Positions 43,788 to 55,385 of a stretch of DNA of 64,000 nucleotides are shown in pieces; within the stretch, counting starts at the first letter, position 1, and every line of letters starts with the position of its first letter. The notes beneath the pieces were generated by a model. It was not told the origin of the DNA, made no database searches, and was given only the letters and a program-made list of their open reading frames with translations. The DNA is from Allomyces macrogynus ATCC 38327 (taxonomy: Eukaryota > Blastocladiomycota > Blastocladiomycetes > Blastocladiales > Blastocladiaceae): NCBI GenBank assembly GCA_000151295.1, contig GG745328.1:221274-285273 (forward strand). Direction: 5' to 3'. Position numbers and translations under genes: made by a program.

Positions 43788-46700
43788 TCAATCCGCGAGC
43801 GTCGTCGAATTGTTTTGAATGTTCATGCGCATACGCGCGAGTCGCTCGCGCAGGTTCGCGACCGAGGCCACAGTGCCCGATGGGCTTGGCGTCGCGGCCG
43901 CTGCCGATGGTGGTGGTGCCCCAAAACTGGATGGTGGCCGCATGCCCGACTGCGCTCCGTACGAGGGCAAACTGCTTGCGGATCCGAACGGCTACACGAT
44001 GAGAACATGCTAAGAGTAAGACCGTGTCGCAGAAAGCAGATGAAACGACGGTCAGAACTGCGAAAAAACATTCGTACCCGATCCGACTCGGCCGGTGCAA
44101 TCGCGGGCGCCATCCCGCCGCCAACCACACCACCCTGCGCCGCGGCCATCTCCTCCTTTTCCAAGACACTCAGGTGCCGCTTGATGTAGTTTTGGAAAAA
44201 GCTGCCGGTGCGCTTCGTGTACTCGTCAATCAACCCCTGCAAGTGCGGGTTCTGCCGCTGGAACTGGTAGAGCTCGTAGATGCCTTCCTTCGACTGGTCG
44301 CGCGACCCAATCTTGGCAAAGATCTCCTGTAGCGTCGTGTAGGACCGCGTGCCCGGATCGCCCGGCGCGCTGCCGAGGCTCGCGGCCGAGGACCCTTGGC
44401 TCAACGAGCTCGTCGACCGCGGCAAAAAAGCGTCGTTGCCCATGGCCGCCAGGTTGGTACCCGACGACGCCGACGAGAGCGGCCGTGCAAGCCCGGATCC
44501 TGCTCCTGCACCGGCGCCCGCGACGCCGGGACCACTGGCTGCGCGCTTGCGGGCCTGCGACGCGAGCAGGTTCTTGGTGTAGGTGTAGACGTAGGCCTCG
44601 TCGTAGTTTTCTATCAGGTAGAAGTGGTCCGTGATCGACTCGCCAAACGCCGTGGTCAGTTCGGACAGCATCGTCTTGATTGTGCGAATCGGCACATCGC
44701 CGAGCTTGGTGTCGCGCTTCTTCCACTCGTTGGCGTGAATCGTCTCGAGGAACACGTGAATGTCGCGCAACAAGATGGCCACGTCAATCTTGTCGTCTTG
44801 CAAGTAGGTCGTGAGCATGCGAATCGCCTTCCACAAGCACTTCATCGTCAGCTCGGCATACTTTTGCTGCTCGGGCGTGTACATGGAGTTGAGCGCCTCG
44901 CCGAGCATGCCGAGCAAGACGCCAAAGATCTGGTTGCCGGGCGTCTTGTCGAGAATCCGGACCACGAGCATGTTGAGCGCCTTGACGAGCTGCGGCCCAC
45001 CCGTGCGGTTCGCGAGCGCCGTGTCGAGCAATCGCGTGAGCAACTCGGTAAGCAGCTGCGCGAGCGTCTCCTGCGTCAACGCCTGCGCCAAGATCGGCAC
45101 GTCAAAGAACTGCAGCAGTGTGTTGAGCAAGTGCTTGCACAGCCGCATCACAGGCCCCGAATCGTCGGCCGTGAACGCGAGCCGCACTTGCAGCGCAATC
45201 GACGCGAGCAAATTGTTCGAGTGCTGGAGCAACAATTGCGGCTGCGTCGGAATAATTTTTTCGAGTTGCCGCAACGACTCGAGCGCCGTCATGGCGTCGT
45301 TGGACGTCACGTTCAGCACAATCATTTCCATGACCGCCTCGGGCGACTGCACCGACTCGTACTTGGTCGAGAGCGTCTGGTACGAGAGGCGGTCGGGCGT
45401 CAGCGCAAACTGCGGCGGCGCGGCGTTGGCGGCAAACCGGTTCGCGAGCAAACCCGACGGCGGCGCGCCGTACGGTTGCTGCGGCGTCTGCGGTGGTGGT
45501 GCTTGCTGCTGCTGCTGCTGCTGGTACCCGTACCCGCCGCCGCCCATTTGCGTGTGCTGCGGCGTCTGCGGCGCCTCCTGCTGGTACCCAAACCCGCCGG
45601 CACCGGGCCCGCCCGCGGGCGTGCCGTACATAGACGACGGGCGGCCGTACATGGATGTGGGCCGAGAACTTGGTGGCTGTTGCTGGAACTGCGACTGCGA
45701 CCCTTGCTGCTGCATGGGCGGCGGCATCCCGAACCCGCCATTGTGTCCGGCATACCCGCCATACTGCTGCTGCGGCGGCTGCATGCCCATGCCGTTGTCG
45801 TTGCCGTTGTACCCGAACCCGGGCGACATGGGCTGCTGCTGCTGGAACGCGGGCGGCCTCGCGTACTGCGACTGCTGTTGCGGCGGCGGCTGGTTGAACA
45901 TGGGCGGCGGCGCGCCGTACCCGTATCCGCCGAATTGTTGCTGCTGCGCTTGTTGCTGCTGCTGGTAGTCGTACTGCTGCTGTTGCTGCTGCTCGTACTC
46001 GTACTGCTGCTGCTGTTGTTGCGCCTGCTGCTGCTGGCCGTACCCGAACCCACCGCCACCGGCGCCGCCAAACTGCCCACCCTGCTGCTGTGGCGGCTGC
46101 ATCCCGCCTGCGGCCCCGTTCCCAAACTGCATCGACCCATTCGCCGACGCCGACGACGAGAACCCGAGCCTCGACGGCGGCTGCGATGGCGGGCGAATCG
46201 GGGCATCGTCCATGCTCGCCAGCGAACCCGAAGACGCCGACGGCGCGAGAGACTCGCGCGACGCGGCCGCCGAGGGCGCACCGAACCGCGACGGCGCACC
46301 TGGCGCGCGCATCCCCGAGACCCCCGGCTTCGTCGAAGCGGCACGAGATGCGGGCGCGGCGGGCGCGGCGGGCGGCTTCTCGTCGACCTCCATCGGGTCC
46401 GGCAAGTTGGCGCGCTTTACGCGCTGCTCGAGCATCGACTTATCCTTTTCCGGCAACCGGCCGACCAGCTTGAAGAGCTGCGTCTCCCCAACCGCGCGCG
46501 CAATCTCGATCAGTGTTGAGAGCGCCGCATTCCGCACGGTCGCCTCGCGCTCCGAGATAAACGCGGCAATCGACGGAATCGACTTGGTGTTACAGCAGCC
46601 CATCCCGGACCGCGCAATCATTTGCCCGAGCTCGTCAATGCACTCGGCGCGCACGCGCGCGTTTTTCGTTTCCGTCGCCTTGAGCAACATTGGCCACAGT

Positions 46701-49700
46701 TTCGCCGGCGGATACAGCAGGTTAATCGCGACCAGCACCGCACGAATCCGTTGCTGGATCACGGGTTTCGAATCGCCCGTCTTGATCAACAGCGACGGGA
46801 CAAACGCATTCGCTTCGTAGTCCGTCAAACTCGCGTCGTTCTCCTCGAGCAGCGCGACCAAGTGCTCGACCACGTCGAGGCACCGCAAGAGCATCGTCGT
46901 ATTCGTGTCCTGGAACCGCAGCGTTACGTACTTGAAAATCACGTCCGAGTGATACACGCAATCGACCTGCTTGGCCACTAAACACTCGTCGAGCGCGGCC
47001 AGACCCGCCATATGGTCCTTTTCCTTGTAATGCCCATTCGAAAACAACTGCGTGACCAAGGGCGCCGTGAAACACGCCGACGCCTGCTCTTGCAAGAAAT
47101 CAATCAAGTCCGTGCGTGTCCCGTCCAACACCCACTTGTGCGGACCCTTATCGTCGCGCGCGCGCGCCGCCTTTTGCCGCGCGTCGCCCGGCAGTGCTCC
47201 GAATTCGGGTGCGCATCACCACCGCCAAGGCGATCCACGTCCTGTCCACCGAGTCGGGCGAGACGTTACTCGAAATCACCGCGCCCGCAGGCCGAACGTT
47301 TCGCGCCGGCCGCACCGGCGCGCGCGGCCTGTTCTACACGTTGATTAACGGGACCAAGCCCGCACGGTCGACGCTCGCCGTCTGGGACTTTGGAGTGAGT
47401 CCGACGAAACCGGTCAAGAGCGCGACGCTTGCGGCGAAACCGGCGGTCGCGCTCGCGGTGAGGGACAGTGTTGTGGCGGTCGCGTTGGCCGATTGCTCGT
47501 TGGTCATTCTCGACCCGTCGACCCTCCGGGTTCTGCGCGTGGTCCGCGACGCGCACGACGTGCCGATCACGTCGGTCGTCGTCCCTGAGCGCCGCACGGT
47601 CGTTACGGCGACGGGGGACGGGAAAGGTGAAGGTGTGGCGGGTTCCCGAATCGAGTACGCCTTGGAGTCCGGTGCTGGTCGCGGTGCTGTTGGCGATGGT
47701 CCTGATGCTGCTGACGTGGATTGTCGCGGCGGCGTTGGTTCCGCCGGCCGAGTTGGTGAAGTTGGGGGTCCCGTTCTGGCGCGTGGATGCGGGAGGTGTG
47801 GTCAGGTTNNNNNNNNNNNNNNNNNNNNNNNNNNNNNNNNNNNNNNNNNNNNNNNNNNNNNNNNNNNNNNNNNNNNNNNNNNNNNNNNNNNNNNNNNNNN
47901 NNNNNNNNAAAAAAACATTTGAAACAAAAAAGGCAACGCCAGGACCGTCACGGCGTGCGAGACCGGGGGACGCCGGGCGCGACGATTGTGCGGATGCGGG
48001 GCGCGACGGCGGGTCGACGGCGCGCGCGGCCATGCCCGCGGGGCCCTTCTTGGCACCGGTGGGCGCTTTTCGTGCAGGTGGCGGAGCCGCGTCCCCGCCG
48101 AAATCGTCACCGTCGTCGTCGTCCCGTGCTGACGCCTCGGCGCGGCGCGCGGCCAGTCGCGCCGCGAGTTTCGGCGGCAACTTGGCCGGCCCGCCGCCGC
48201 CTCCGGCACCGCCTTTGGCGGCCGCGGCCGTGGGCGCGGCTTTCGGCGCGGGCGCCTGCTTGATCCCCTTGACGACGGCCTTTTCGCAAAACTCCTTGAC
48301 CTTATCGGCCTTGAGTTTGTCGAGCTTTTCCATGTAGGTCAAGAGCGGGCGTTCGCCCAGCACTTTCATGAGCGTGCCAAGCGCCTCGGCCGCGGCGTCA
48401 CGCACGTTCGTGTCGCCGTCGTCCATGGCCTTGATGAGCGCCTCGGCCATGGTCTTGAGTTCGGCTTTTCCGGGGGCCGACCGAATGGACTGGAAGCAAC
48501 GCGTCAGGAAGCGAAGGGATTCGGCGCGGACTTGTGGGTTCTTGTGTCCGGTCACGGAGACGACGTCTTCGAGCATGGCCTCGATCGAGGTCTAGATGCG
48601 CGAGTGGGGAAGGTGAGTGGCGGATAAGCGGGAGAGCGCGCGCGTAAGCGTGGAAAAGAAAAGCGTACACTGGCAAACACCGCGTCAAGCGTCGACCGAA
48701 TCGCCTCGACCACGTTCGTTTTCTTCTCCTTGAACTTTTCCAACAACGGCGAGGTGATCATACTGCGGTACGGCGCGAAATCCTTGCGCAAACCCCGCGC
48801 GAGCGCATCGAGCACCTGGATGACGATCGTCGCGCAAACGATATTCGCGTCATTGATCCTCTTGGCCAACGTCCCGACCAATTCGCCAAACTTGTCGTCC
48901 TTGATCTTCGGCGACTTAGCGAGTTCGAGCAGCCCATCGAGCGCCTCCTTGCGCTCCTTCCACTTGGAGCTGGCCAAGTTCTTGTAGAACGCGCCGTCCA
49001 TCTTCTTGAGCAAATCAATCGGCTCAATAAACGCGAGCGCCGCCTCGGCTTTCGCGTCCTCGTCCTCGTCGTCATTTCCCGCGGCGGGACCGGCCATCGA
49101 ATCGCCTGCTGCGACCGGGTTGGCGCGCGCGACGGCAGCCTCGGCCTTTTGTGACCGCGTGAGCCGGCTTGGCACGAGTTTTTCCGTGGGCGCCTTGGCA
49201 AACTCGTCCTGCAGTTCCTTTTGCTGGATCGGCTTGAGGTCGTTCAAGAAATTGTTGATGGCGTCGCCAATGTACCGGTAGAGCACGACCGTCAGACTCG
49301 TCGCCTCGGCACGCACGTTCTTGTCGCTGTGCGCAAACAGTTTCGGTAATTGCTTGAGCAGCGGCTTCACGTTGACCGTCTTGACCCCAAACCCTTCCAC
49401 GACCGCAGCGGTCGCCGACACGGCCGCGGCCACGAGTTTCGGCTGCTTGGCGGTATATGCGCCCATGAGTGCCTCGAGCACCTCGTCGCCGCCTTCGAGC
49501 ACTTCGACCGCGAGCAGGTACACATCGTGCGCTTTCGTTCGTGTGCCCGTACGCGTCGACGCAATACACTTGTCGGTGATCGGTTTCAAGAGGTCGGCAG
49601 CGACGCGCGCGGCCACGGCTTGCGGCGCATAGGTCAAAAACTCGAGAATCGCGGCGACGGCGGCTTCTTGCGCGGCGGCGTTACTGTCGGCCGCGTACTT

Positions 49701-49946
49701 TTTGAGCAGGTCGGCGTATTTCGCGTAGATCGGGTCGTCCTCGGCCGACGTCTTGTAGAGTTTGGCAAGGTCTTCGAATCCAGAGTTGCGCGCTTTCCAG
49801 TTCTATGGCGATGTGCAGGACGGGGATGAGCGATCCGCGCGCGCATCGACCACCGGGGGAGCGCGTCTACTGGAGGGCACCTTGTGCGCGAGCCGCTCTC
49901 CGAGCGGCATCGACGAAAAGTCGACTTCGGCACCCTGGTCGGCCAT
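43788..49946 (-). CDS. XMAP215/Dis1/Stu2-family microtubule polymerase (TOG protein), split by an assembly gap
   Basis: The protein captures tubulin dimers with TOG domains and speeds plus-end growth at spindle and cytoplasmic microtubules. Minus-strand exons are 49881..49946, 48669..49802, about 47909..48591 (cut by the gap), then about 44078..47208 and 43788..43991. Visible sequence exceeds 1,700 residues. The order is TOG1 (GERLAHK spliced to NWKARNSGFEDLAKLYK), TOG2 (SSKWKERKEALDGLLELAKS), a basic linker, the gap, a third TOG (KWVLDGTRTDLIDFLQEQAS), a Gln/Pro/Gly-rich linker, then the C-terminal helical repeat region (IFAKIGSRDQSKEGIYELYQ) and a short tail. Introns of 78, 77 and 86 bases all restore the frame. 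The 47209-47808 block between the halves is foreign SEC12 sequence. The gene is probably whole in the genome. Confidence 0.9.
45480..46090 (-). repeat. Trinucleotide-rich Gln/Pro/Gly linker
   Basis: This part of the TOG gene is built of CAG/CAA-rich codon runs (plus-strand CTG/TTG) and of short PPQ/GGFGYG blocks. It is coding low complexity of about 200 residues. The antisense strand shows a long spurious open frame because of it. Confidence 0.8.
47209..47808 (+). repeat. Near-identical copy of the SEC12 last exon inside the TOG gene
   Basis: This 600-base block equals 51422..52020 with one inserted A (GGGAAAGGTG for GGGAAGGTG, at about 47624) and one substitution (GTTGGTT for GGTGGTT). It starts abruptly after GAATTCGG (47201-47208) and ends exactly at the N-gap. 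The inserted A shifts the SEC12 frame. It interrupts the TOG gene and runs opposite to it. Either a chimeric contig end or a very recent duplication explains it; I favour the first. Confidence 0.9.
47809..47908. other. Assembly gap of 100 N
   Basis: Exactly 100 N mark a scaffold gap of conventional length. On its right side the TOG coding frame passes into an A/T-rich stretch before the Ns. Confidence 0.99.
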
Positions 49947-50525
49947 CTTGGTCGCGTGCGTGGTGGGTCGAGTCGGTGGCGGCGAGATGACGGTTCCTCG
50001 CCAGGGAACAAGCGGGTGCGGAAGATGCGTAGCGCGCCGTGGGGGGCGGGGGAGGAGGGGGCCGGCACAGCGACGCTCGGCGTGGGGCGAAAGCAGGCCG
50101 AACGGTAGCTGTGCCGCCAGATGGTGGCCGCGGCGGACGAGACCGGGTGGTGGTCAATGAGCCCGTCAACGGGCAGCGGCGTGCAGTTGCGCCGAGGGCG
50201 CCGGTCGGACTGCGGGTGGTCGTGGGTGCCGGCGAGGTCGTGCACGGCGATGGCGGCCGTGGTGGACGGCTCGGAATGGTGGCGGTTGCAGGCGAGCGAG
50301 GCAGCACGCAAATCGAGGCAGCAAGCCGACGAGCAGCGTGCGGTGAGATACGCTGCCAAAAGTGTTCACTTCCGGTGGGGCCGTGATCGAACAGGCGTTG
50401 AGCGCGAAACATCCACAAGCTGCCCCTCCCCCACTCCCCACCGTGATCGCCACGACGACAACGACCGACGCTGCACGCACCGCCACCAGCACGCACCATC
50501 TACAGCTGATCACCCAACAACGACG
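49947..50525. promoter_or_regulatory. Divergent promoter region between TOG and SEC12 genes
   Basis: The 579-base spacer separates two start codons facing away from each other. It is GC-rich, with CACC/GACGACGAC-type runs close to SEC12. No TATA box is obvious. Confidence 0.45.
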
Positions 50526-52081
50526 ATGGACCTTGCGATCCCCATCAACTCGGCCGCCGTGCTCGTGCAACCCGCACCACCAAGGTGCGACACCGACAAC
50601 GACGACGGCACCAACAACGACGACGACACCAAGGACACGGAACCGCAACGTTTAAAGACCTTGATCGTGGTCGGCGGTGGCGGCGGGCCGGGCAAGACGG
50701 GGCTCAAGAACAAAGTCGTAAGTGCTTTGAACGCGTTACCAGCGTGCGCCCAAGTACTACGCTGACCGAGGGAGATCACGCGTAGTGTCTACTTGAGTGG
50801 AAGGACACCGACGCGACGATCCGGACCGATGCCACGGTCGACGCGCTCGCCGTACGCCACGAACTGTGCTTTGGCAACGATGAGGATGCGCCGTGGTCGC
50901 TAGCCGTGCATCCAGACGTACGCCCTTGTACTTTTTCTCGCGTCGGATTTCAGCGAGCAGATCCTGACACGGTTCCCGCTCGCCCAGGGCATGACCATTG
51001 CCGCCGGCGTAAACGGACCCGCAGGCAAGGAGCCCAACCGCAACTGCCGCATTTTGCGCGTGAGCGAGGACGTGTACGTCAGCATCCCTATATCCCCATA
51101 CCTTCACGAGTTCTCAACCTCACGCGCAGGTCCGGCCGCCACAGACTTAAGGAAGCCACCGCGCTCACGACCGTCGGCAAGTCCGCCGACGACTACCAAT
51201 CCGCCGCCGAGTACAGTCCCGACGGCCAGTACCTCGCGACGGGCTCGGACGAGGGCACCGTATGTCCCCTCTCCATTTTCGCGACGCCGTTCCGCCAACT
51301 AAACCACCCCCTTCTGTAGTTCTCCCTCTTCCACAGCCCCTCGCACACCCCGCTCCCTTGGTCCCCGAAAACGTACCCGTCCAAAGTCTACACCGTCGCC
51401 TTCTCCCCGTCCTCGAAACATGTGCGCATCACCACCGCCAAGGCGATCCACGTCCTGTCCACCGAGTCGGGCGAGACGTTACTCGAAATCACCGCGCCCG
51501 CAGGCCGAACGTTTCGCGCCGGCCGCACCGGCGCGCGCGGCCTGTTCTACACGTTGATTAACGGGACCAAGCCCGCACGGTCGACGCTCGCCGTCTGGGA
51601 CTTTGGAGTGAGTCCGACGAAACCGGTCAAGAGCGCGACGCTTGCGGCGAAACCGGCGGTCGCGCTCGCGGTGAGGGACAGTGTTGTGGCGGTCGCGTTG
51701 GCCGATTGCTCGTTGGTCATTCTCGACCCGTCGACCCTCCGGGTTCTGCGCGTGGTCCGCGACGCGCACGACGTGCCGATCACGTCGGTCGTCGTCCCTG
51801 AGCGCCGCACGGTCGTTACGGCGACGGGGGACGGGAAGGTGAAGGTGTGGCGGGTTCCCGAATCGAGTACGCCTTGGAGTCCGGTGCTGGTCGCGGTGCT
51901 GTTGGCGATGGTCCTGATGCTGCTGACGTGGATTGTCGCGGCGGCGGTGGTTCCGCCGGCCGAGTTGGTGAAGTTGGGGGTCCCGTTCTGGCGCGTGGAT
52001 GCGGGAGGTGTGGTCAGGTTGGTTACGGCGCATGTGGGTTGGATGCGCGGGATGGGGTTGGACAGGGTGCGGATTGGGTGA
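50526..52081 (+). CDS. SEC12: SEC12/PREB-like Sar1 guanine-nucleotide exchange factor, five exons
   Basis: Sec12 is the ER membrane protein that loads Sar1 with GTP to start COPII coat assembly. Exons 50526..50717, 50786..50917, 50988..51073, 51130..51259 and 51320..52081 give 433 residues. The potassium-binding catalytic loop is visible as VVGGGGGPGKTGLKNKV. WD40-type strands follow (PWSLAVHPD, IAAGVNGPAGKEPNRNCRIL, YSPDGQYLATGSDEGT, VYTVAFSPSSKHV). A membrane helix (VLVAVLLAMVLMLLTWIVAA, residues about 368-391) precedes a short lumenal tail. Intron 2 was placed at the CAG before GMTIAAG because a branch-site-like CTGAC precedes it and the protein fits the family; an earlier CAG is possible. 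The 3' part is duplicated at 47.2-47.8 kb. Confidence 0.88.
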
Positions 52082-52717
52082 GTGGAGAGCGTTGTGGGTG
52101 GGAATAGACAGCGTCGTGGATGGGTCTTCGGCTCGCTGTTGCGTACTGGCTTGCCGAGAAGGTTGGCGTCAAGAGGAGTGGTCGTCGCATGAGCAAGGAC
52201 TGTCATAACCACGGAGCGGAGCCAACCCACAAAACAACGAGAAGCATCAAATCGGCCCGCCATGGTAGCGAAATCATTTTTCTCCGCCGCCATATCACGA
52301 AATCCCACCTTCCACGCCACACAGGCATCCTGGGTTCCCACCTCCCAGCATCACACACGCGGACCAGAAACCCCACCTCCCAAGAAATTCACAACCGTCA
52401 GGTTCCCCACCTCTCACGCACGCACAAACGTCGTGTTCTTACTGCTGCATATCACTTGAACAATCCAGGTTGTCCACCGCCCACACAATCGATTGTCCAG
52501 ATATACTTCCGCTTACCACCAACAGCTAACTTTCCAATTTTAACACGCGCATACATTTGTCGAGCAGTTTATCCCACAATGTTGAGCCCAATCATCTGAT
52601 ATATATATATATCCAAATTGCCTCTGTTGCAAGTGAGGGCGTGCGGAAAGGTGGTTGCAAGCGATGGCAGAAAAGATTTCATTAATGATACAACATGAGC
52701 ATGGGAACGCCCATGTC
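52082..52717. other. Spacer with a short (AT)7 tract
   Basis: No gene is recognisable. An AT dinucleotide tract lies at 52599-52612. Confidence 0.4.
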
Positions 52718-53856
52718 TCACTGAGGGCTTGGCTCAGGCCCCATTGCTGTAGGAACAAACAGCCCTCCCCAGTAACGCTGAAACACAATGCGACCATGGC
52801 ATGACTGGTTTTTCACATCGTCCTGGCTTGGGCCATCTGTAAAACCAATCCCAATGCGAAATTTAACGTCAAGCACAAGGCGGCGAGCGTTCTCCGAGAG
52901 GAAGACTCCACAATCCACATGATTGGTTTGGTGACCAAAGATCACTTCCTTGGACTTGTTGAACGTGATTCCCTTGCACTGTCCAAGCCATGGCAGTCAC
53001 TTCGACCTGCAGTTGTCCTCGCTGCACAAAAATCGAGACCCAGCCTGTAGGGTCTCATCAGAACGCTTCATGCTGGGGAGCAAATCAATGACCATAATCA
53101 AGGCTGGCAGGAGATCGACAGCAGCAAGCCACCAATGATTGCCATCCTTCTCTTGGCATGGAATAATGAGAAGGTAGCCGTCAGCAGAAAATCCGTCACC
53201 TGCAGCCTTGTAACCCACCTGTGCAGTTGCTGAAACCCTTGGGGGCGTGAAACCTTGTCAATGCGCTGTCAGTCACCCGGATCTTGGTTGGGTACCTTGC
53301 TGAGTTGATAGTCAGCAGGTCAAGATATCCAAGCACGCACTGCAGTGGAAATGTGTAAAGGTGAGCTCTGGATAGTAACCAAGACAGCTTGACAAAGCAA
53401 CATGTACGAACTGGTCCAAGGAGATTTGCACAATGGCTGTGTCAAATTGGGCGTGAAGCATGGCAAACTCATTTTTGTTCTTTGCACGCTGGACGCACTT
53501 GCGCATTACTCAAATCTTCGCTTGAAGAGCCCAAATCGCGCCCATTTTTTCTTCAGATCGCCGGGCCCATAGCACAAATAGACCCTACCACAGGACCGTA
53601 GAGCGACAGGTCCCCAGTGCGATTTGATTGGCATGACCTCCAACCGAGCAGGTGCAGGAATTTCTCCCTCGACATGATCAGCGGTGAAAATGTCTTGACC
53701 GTCCCCACCAAGAGACAAAGGGTGCAACGTTTTGGATTCGGACGGTGGTGCAGAGACAAATGATGGAGCATAGCTTGACCAGCGTGTCAGCTGAGTGCGC
53801 CCAAAGAGGCTCTGCAATGCCAAGGCATCACCATTGACTCTACCACCAACAATCAA
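52718..53856 (-). pseudogene. Ulp1-like (C48) cysteine protease remnant
   Basis: The minus-strand frame (53218 down to 52718) has the order of a SUMO-protease-type active site: His in GNHWWLAAVDL, Asp in IMVIDLLPS, and Gln and Cys in HQTNHVDCGVFLSENARRL. A single TGA (52997-52999) interrupts it between the Asp and Gln/Cys parts. Upstream frames (53312..53506 and 53506..53856) probably belong to the same protein but need frame changes. Such proteases occur in the host SUMO pathway, in several DNA transposon groups and in polintons. With transposase-like and repeat sequence nearby, a mobile-element origin is likely, as an inference. Confidence 0.6.
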
Positions 53857-54650
53857 GCTGCTGGAAACAGAACGCGTCCTGAACAGGGCACGTTTGCAGC
53901 ACGGGCAACTTGTTGTTCATGGCAAGATGCGCAACAGTGAGGTCCCGACGAAACGGTTGCTATTGGAGCCAATCATCAAAGGCAGCCACATGGTCCAACA
54001 GACGAAGTACGACTTCCCAGCGACAATGGCGGCCTGCGGAATGCAGTGCGAGTGGACAACAATAATGTGCGAGCACTGTGACGAGAGAGATGCAGGATAC
54101 GGTGCAAACGGGTCGAGCAATGTGGACGTGAGCGGCATGGATTTGCACAAATCCCGGAACACAAGAACAACCGCGTGAACATCGCCTACATTGTCCATCA
54201 CGGTGCGAAGGTCGTCAATTCGCATTTTGAGGATCGGATTGTCCAAGGAACCGAATCCTGGAGTGTCAATGATTTCGAGTAAGTGTTGACGTGTCTCTGC
54301 AGGCTCAGCTGGAGCGTGAAGCAATTATCGACCAGGATGCGGGTCGAAAATATAAAGTGAGGCCTGCACCGGGTCTTCACCACTCGCCTGGACCATGGTC
54401 AGCATCATGTCAACCCACTTGCTGAGCGGGAGCGGCAGGCTGCCATTGCGTGACAGCGTGCGACGAAGACAAGCTGGGCCAAAATGCATCCGGTACAGCG
54501 TCACAGCCTCAGTGCAACGCGTTCACATCGTCACCAATGGTGAGCAGATGGATCGGGACAAAGTCGGTTGCGTATTCGGCAAGGAACTTGATAGGCTGCG
54601 TCTTGCCAGACTGCACAGGGCCAAGAAGAACGAAGCGAGTGACAGTAATG
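53840..54650 (-). pseudogene. P-loop GTPase remnant (copy C)
   Basis: On the minus strand the order of the intact GTPase (10806) is preserved: RFVLLGPVQSGKTQPIKFLA (P-loop, near 54.61 kb), a TGA at about 54.5 kb after DDVNALH, then IIDTPGFGSL, HAVVLVFRDL, SHIIVVHSHCIPQAAI, and a PVQDAFCFQQL end at about 53.87 kb. Frame changes and stops make it non-functional. Its 5' neighbour on the same strand is the phosphatase-tail repeat. Confidence 0.65.
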
Positions 54651-54719
54651 ATGCTGGTAGTGCAAAGACTCATGATGGTTGTCAACGACGCCAGGCCGCA
54701 GTGCTTTGGAGTGAAGAAG

Positions 54720-55180
54720 GGGCGGGGTTTTGTCTCAGCCGAAACGAGAGAAACTCCAAGTATAATGTATTAACACTGAGGGTGCGTAGATCAGCGACGT
54801 CAGAAACTGCAGGTTTCCTGTGCTCTGATCACATCAACAACTTGCGAGTCGAATCCGACCCGTCGCCCGCTCCAATCGTCTCTCCGCAACCCCGCCATTC
54901 CTCGTATTCACACACTTCCCATTCCTGTATCCGCAACCGCCACCATCCACCTCAACACCGCACACGCGCCACGCCCCTTCCCCTCCCCACCGCCCACCGC
55001 CACTGCCAATGCACGCACAACCTTCCCATTATACAGCACCCTGAACTCGCGCCATCCCGTAGCCGCATCGCGCCACTCTTCATTCACCACGTGTCTCGCA
55101 TACGGTGGCCGCGCCGTAATCACCACATTGAGCGCGCGTAACAGGACGCCCAAGGTCGTATCGTGCATCGTGTCGATTGC
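54720..55180 (-). repeat. Copy 2 of the acid phosphatase 3'-end repeat
   Basis: Copy 2 matches copy 1 (12.77-13.26 kb) and the 3' end of the phosphatase gene (61.28-61.74 kb). The 86-residue frame 54908..55168 retains HDTTLGVLLRALNV and EEWRDAATGWREF. It shares with copy 1 the flank CTCAGCCGAAACGAGAG and the join to the unknown-protein fragment at a GAGCCC motif. Confidence 0.8.
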
Positions 55181-55385
55181 GAGCCCACAGCCAACTGATC
55201 AAGGGCCTCCGAATAACTGGTAGCGTAGACATCCGCCTGTAGAGCAATGTCATGACGGAATAAAGCGGTAATAATACGGAGCAATGTGTCAAGGTATGCC
55301 GGCAGATTCGCGACTTGCAATTGGAGCATGTCCACTGGGCATGGGAATTGCACCAACTCGAGGAGCACGCGACGCAAGACTGCGC
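55181..55385 (-). pseudogene. Fragment of the unknown-protein gene (copy C)
   Basis: The minus-strand frame reads LLELVQFPCPVDMLQLQVAN and then FRHDIALQADVYATSYSEAL, nearly the same as 12588..12788. It is cut at 55,385, where the transposase-like sequence begins. Confidence 0.7.

Noticed and set aside
44396..46519. A 707-codon open frame on the plus strand
   Set aside because: It is antisense to the TOG gene; its Arg/Leu-rich sequence is the mirror of the Gln-rich coding strand and has no family resemblance.
47209..47808. A second SEC12 gene
   Set aside because: Only part of the last exon is present, with a frame-shifting extra A, ending at an assembly gap; best explained as a mis-join.
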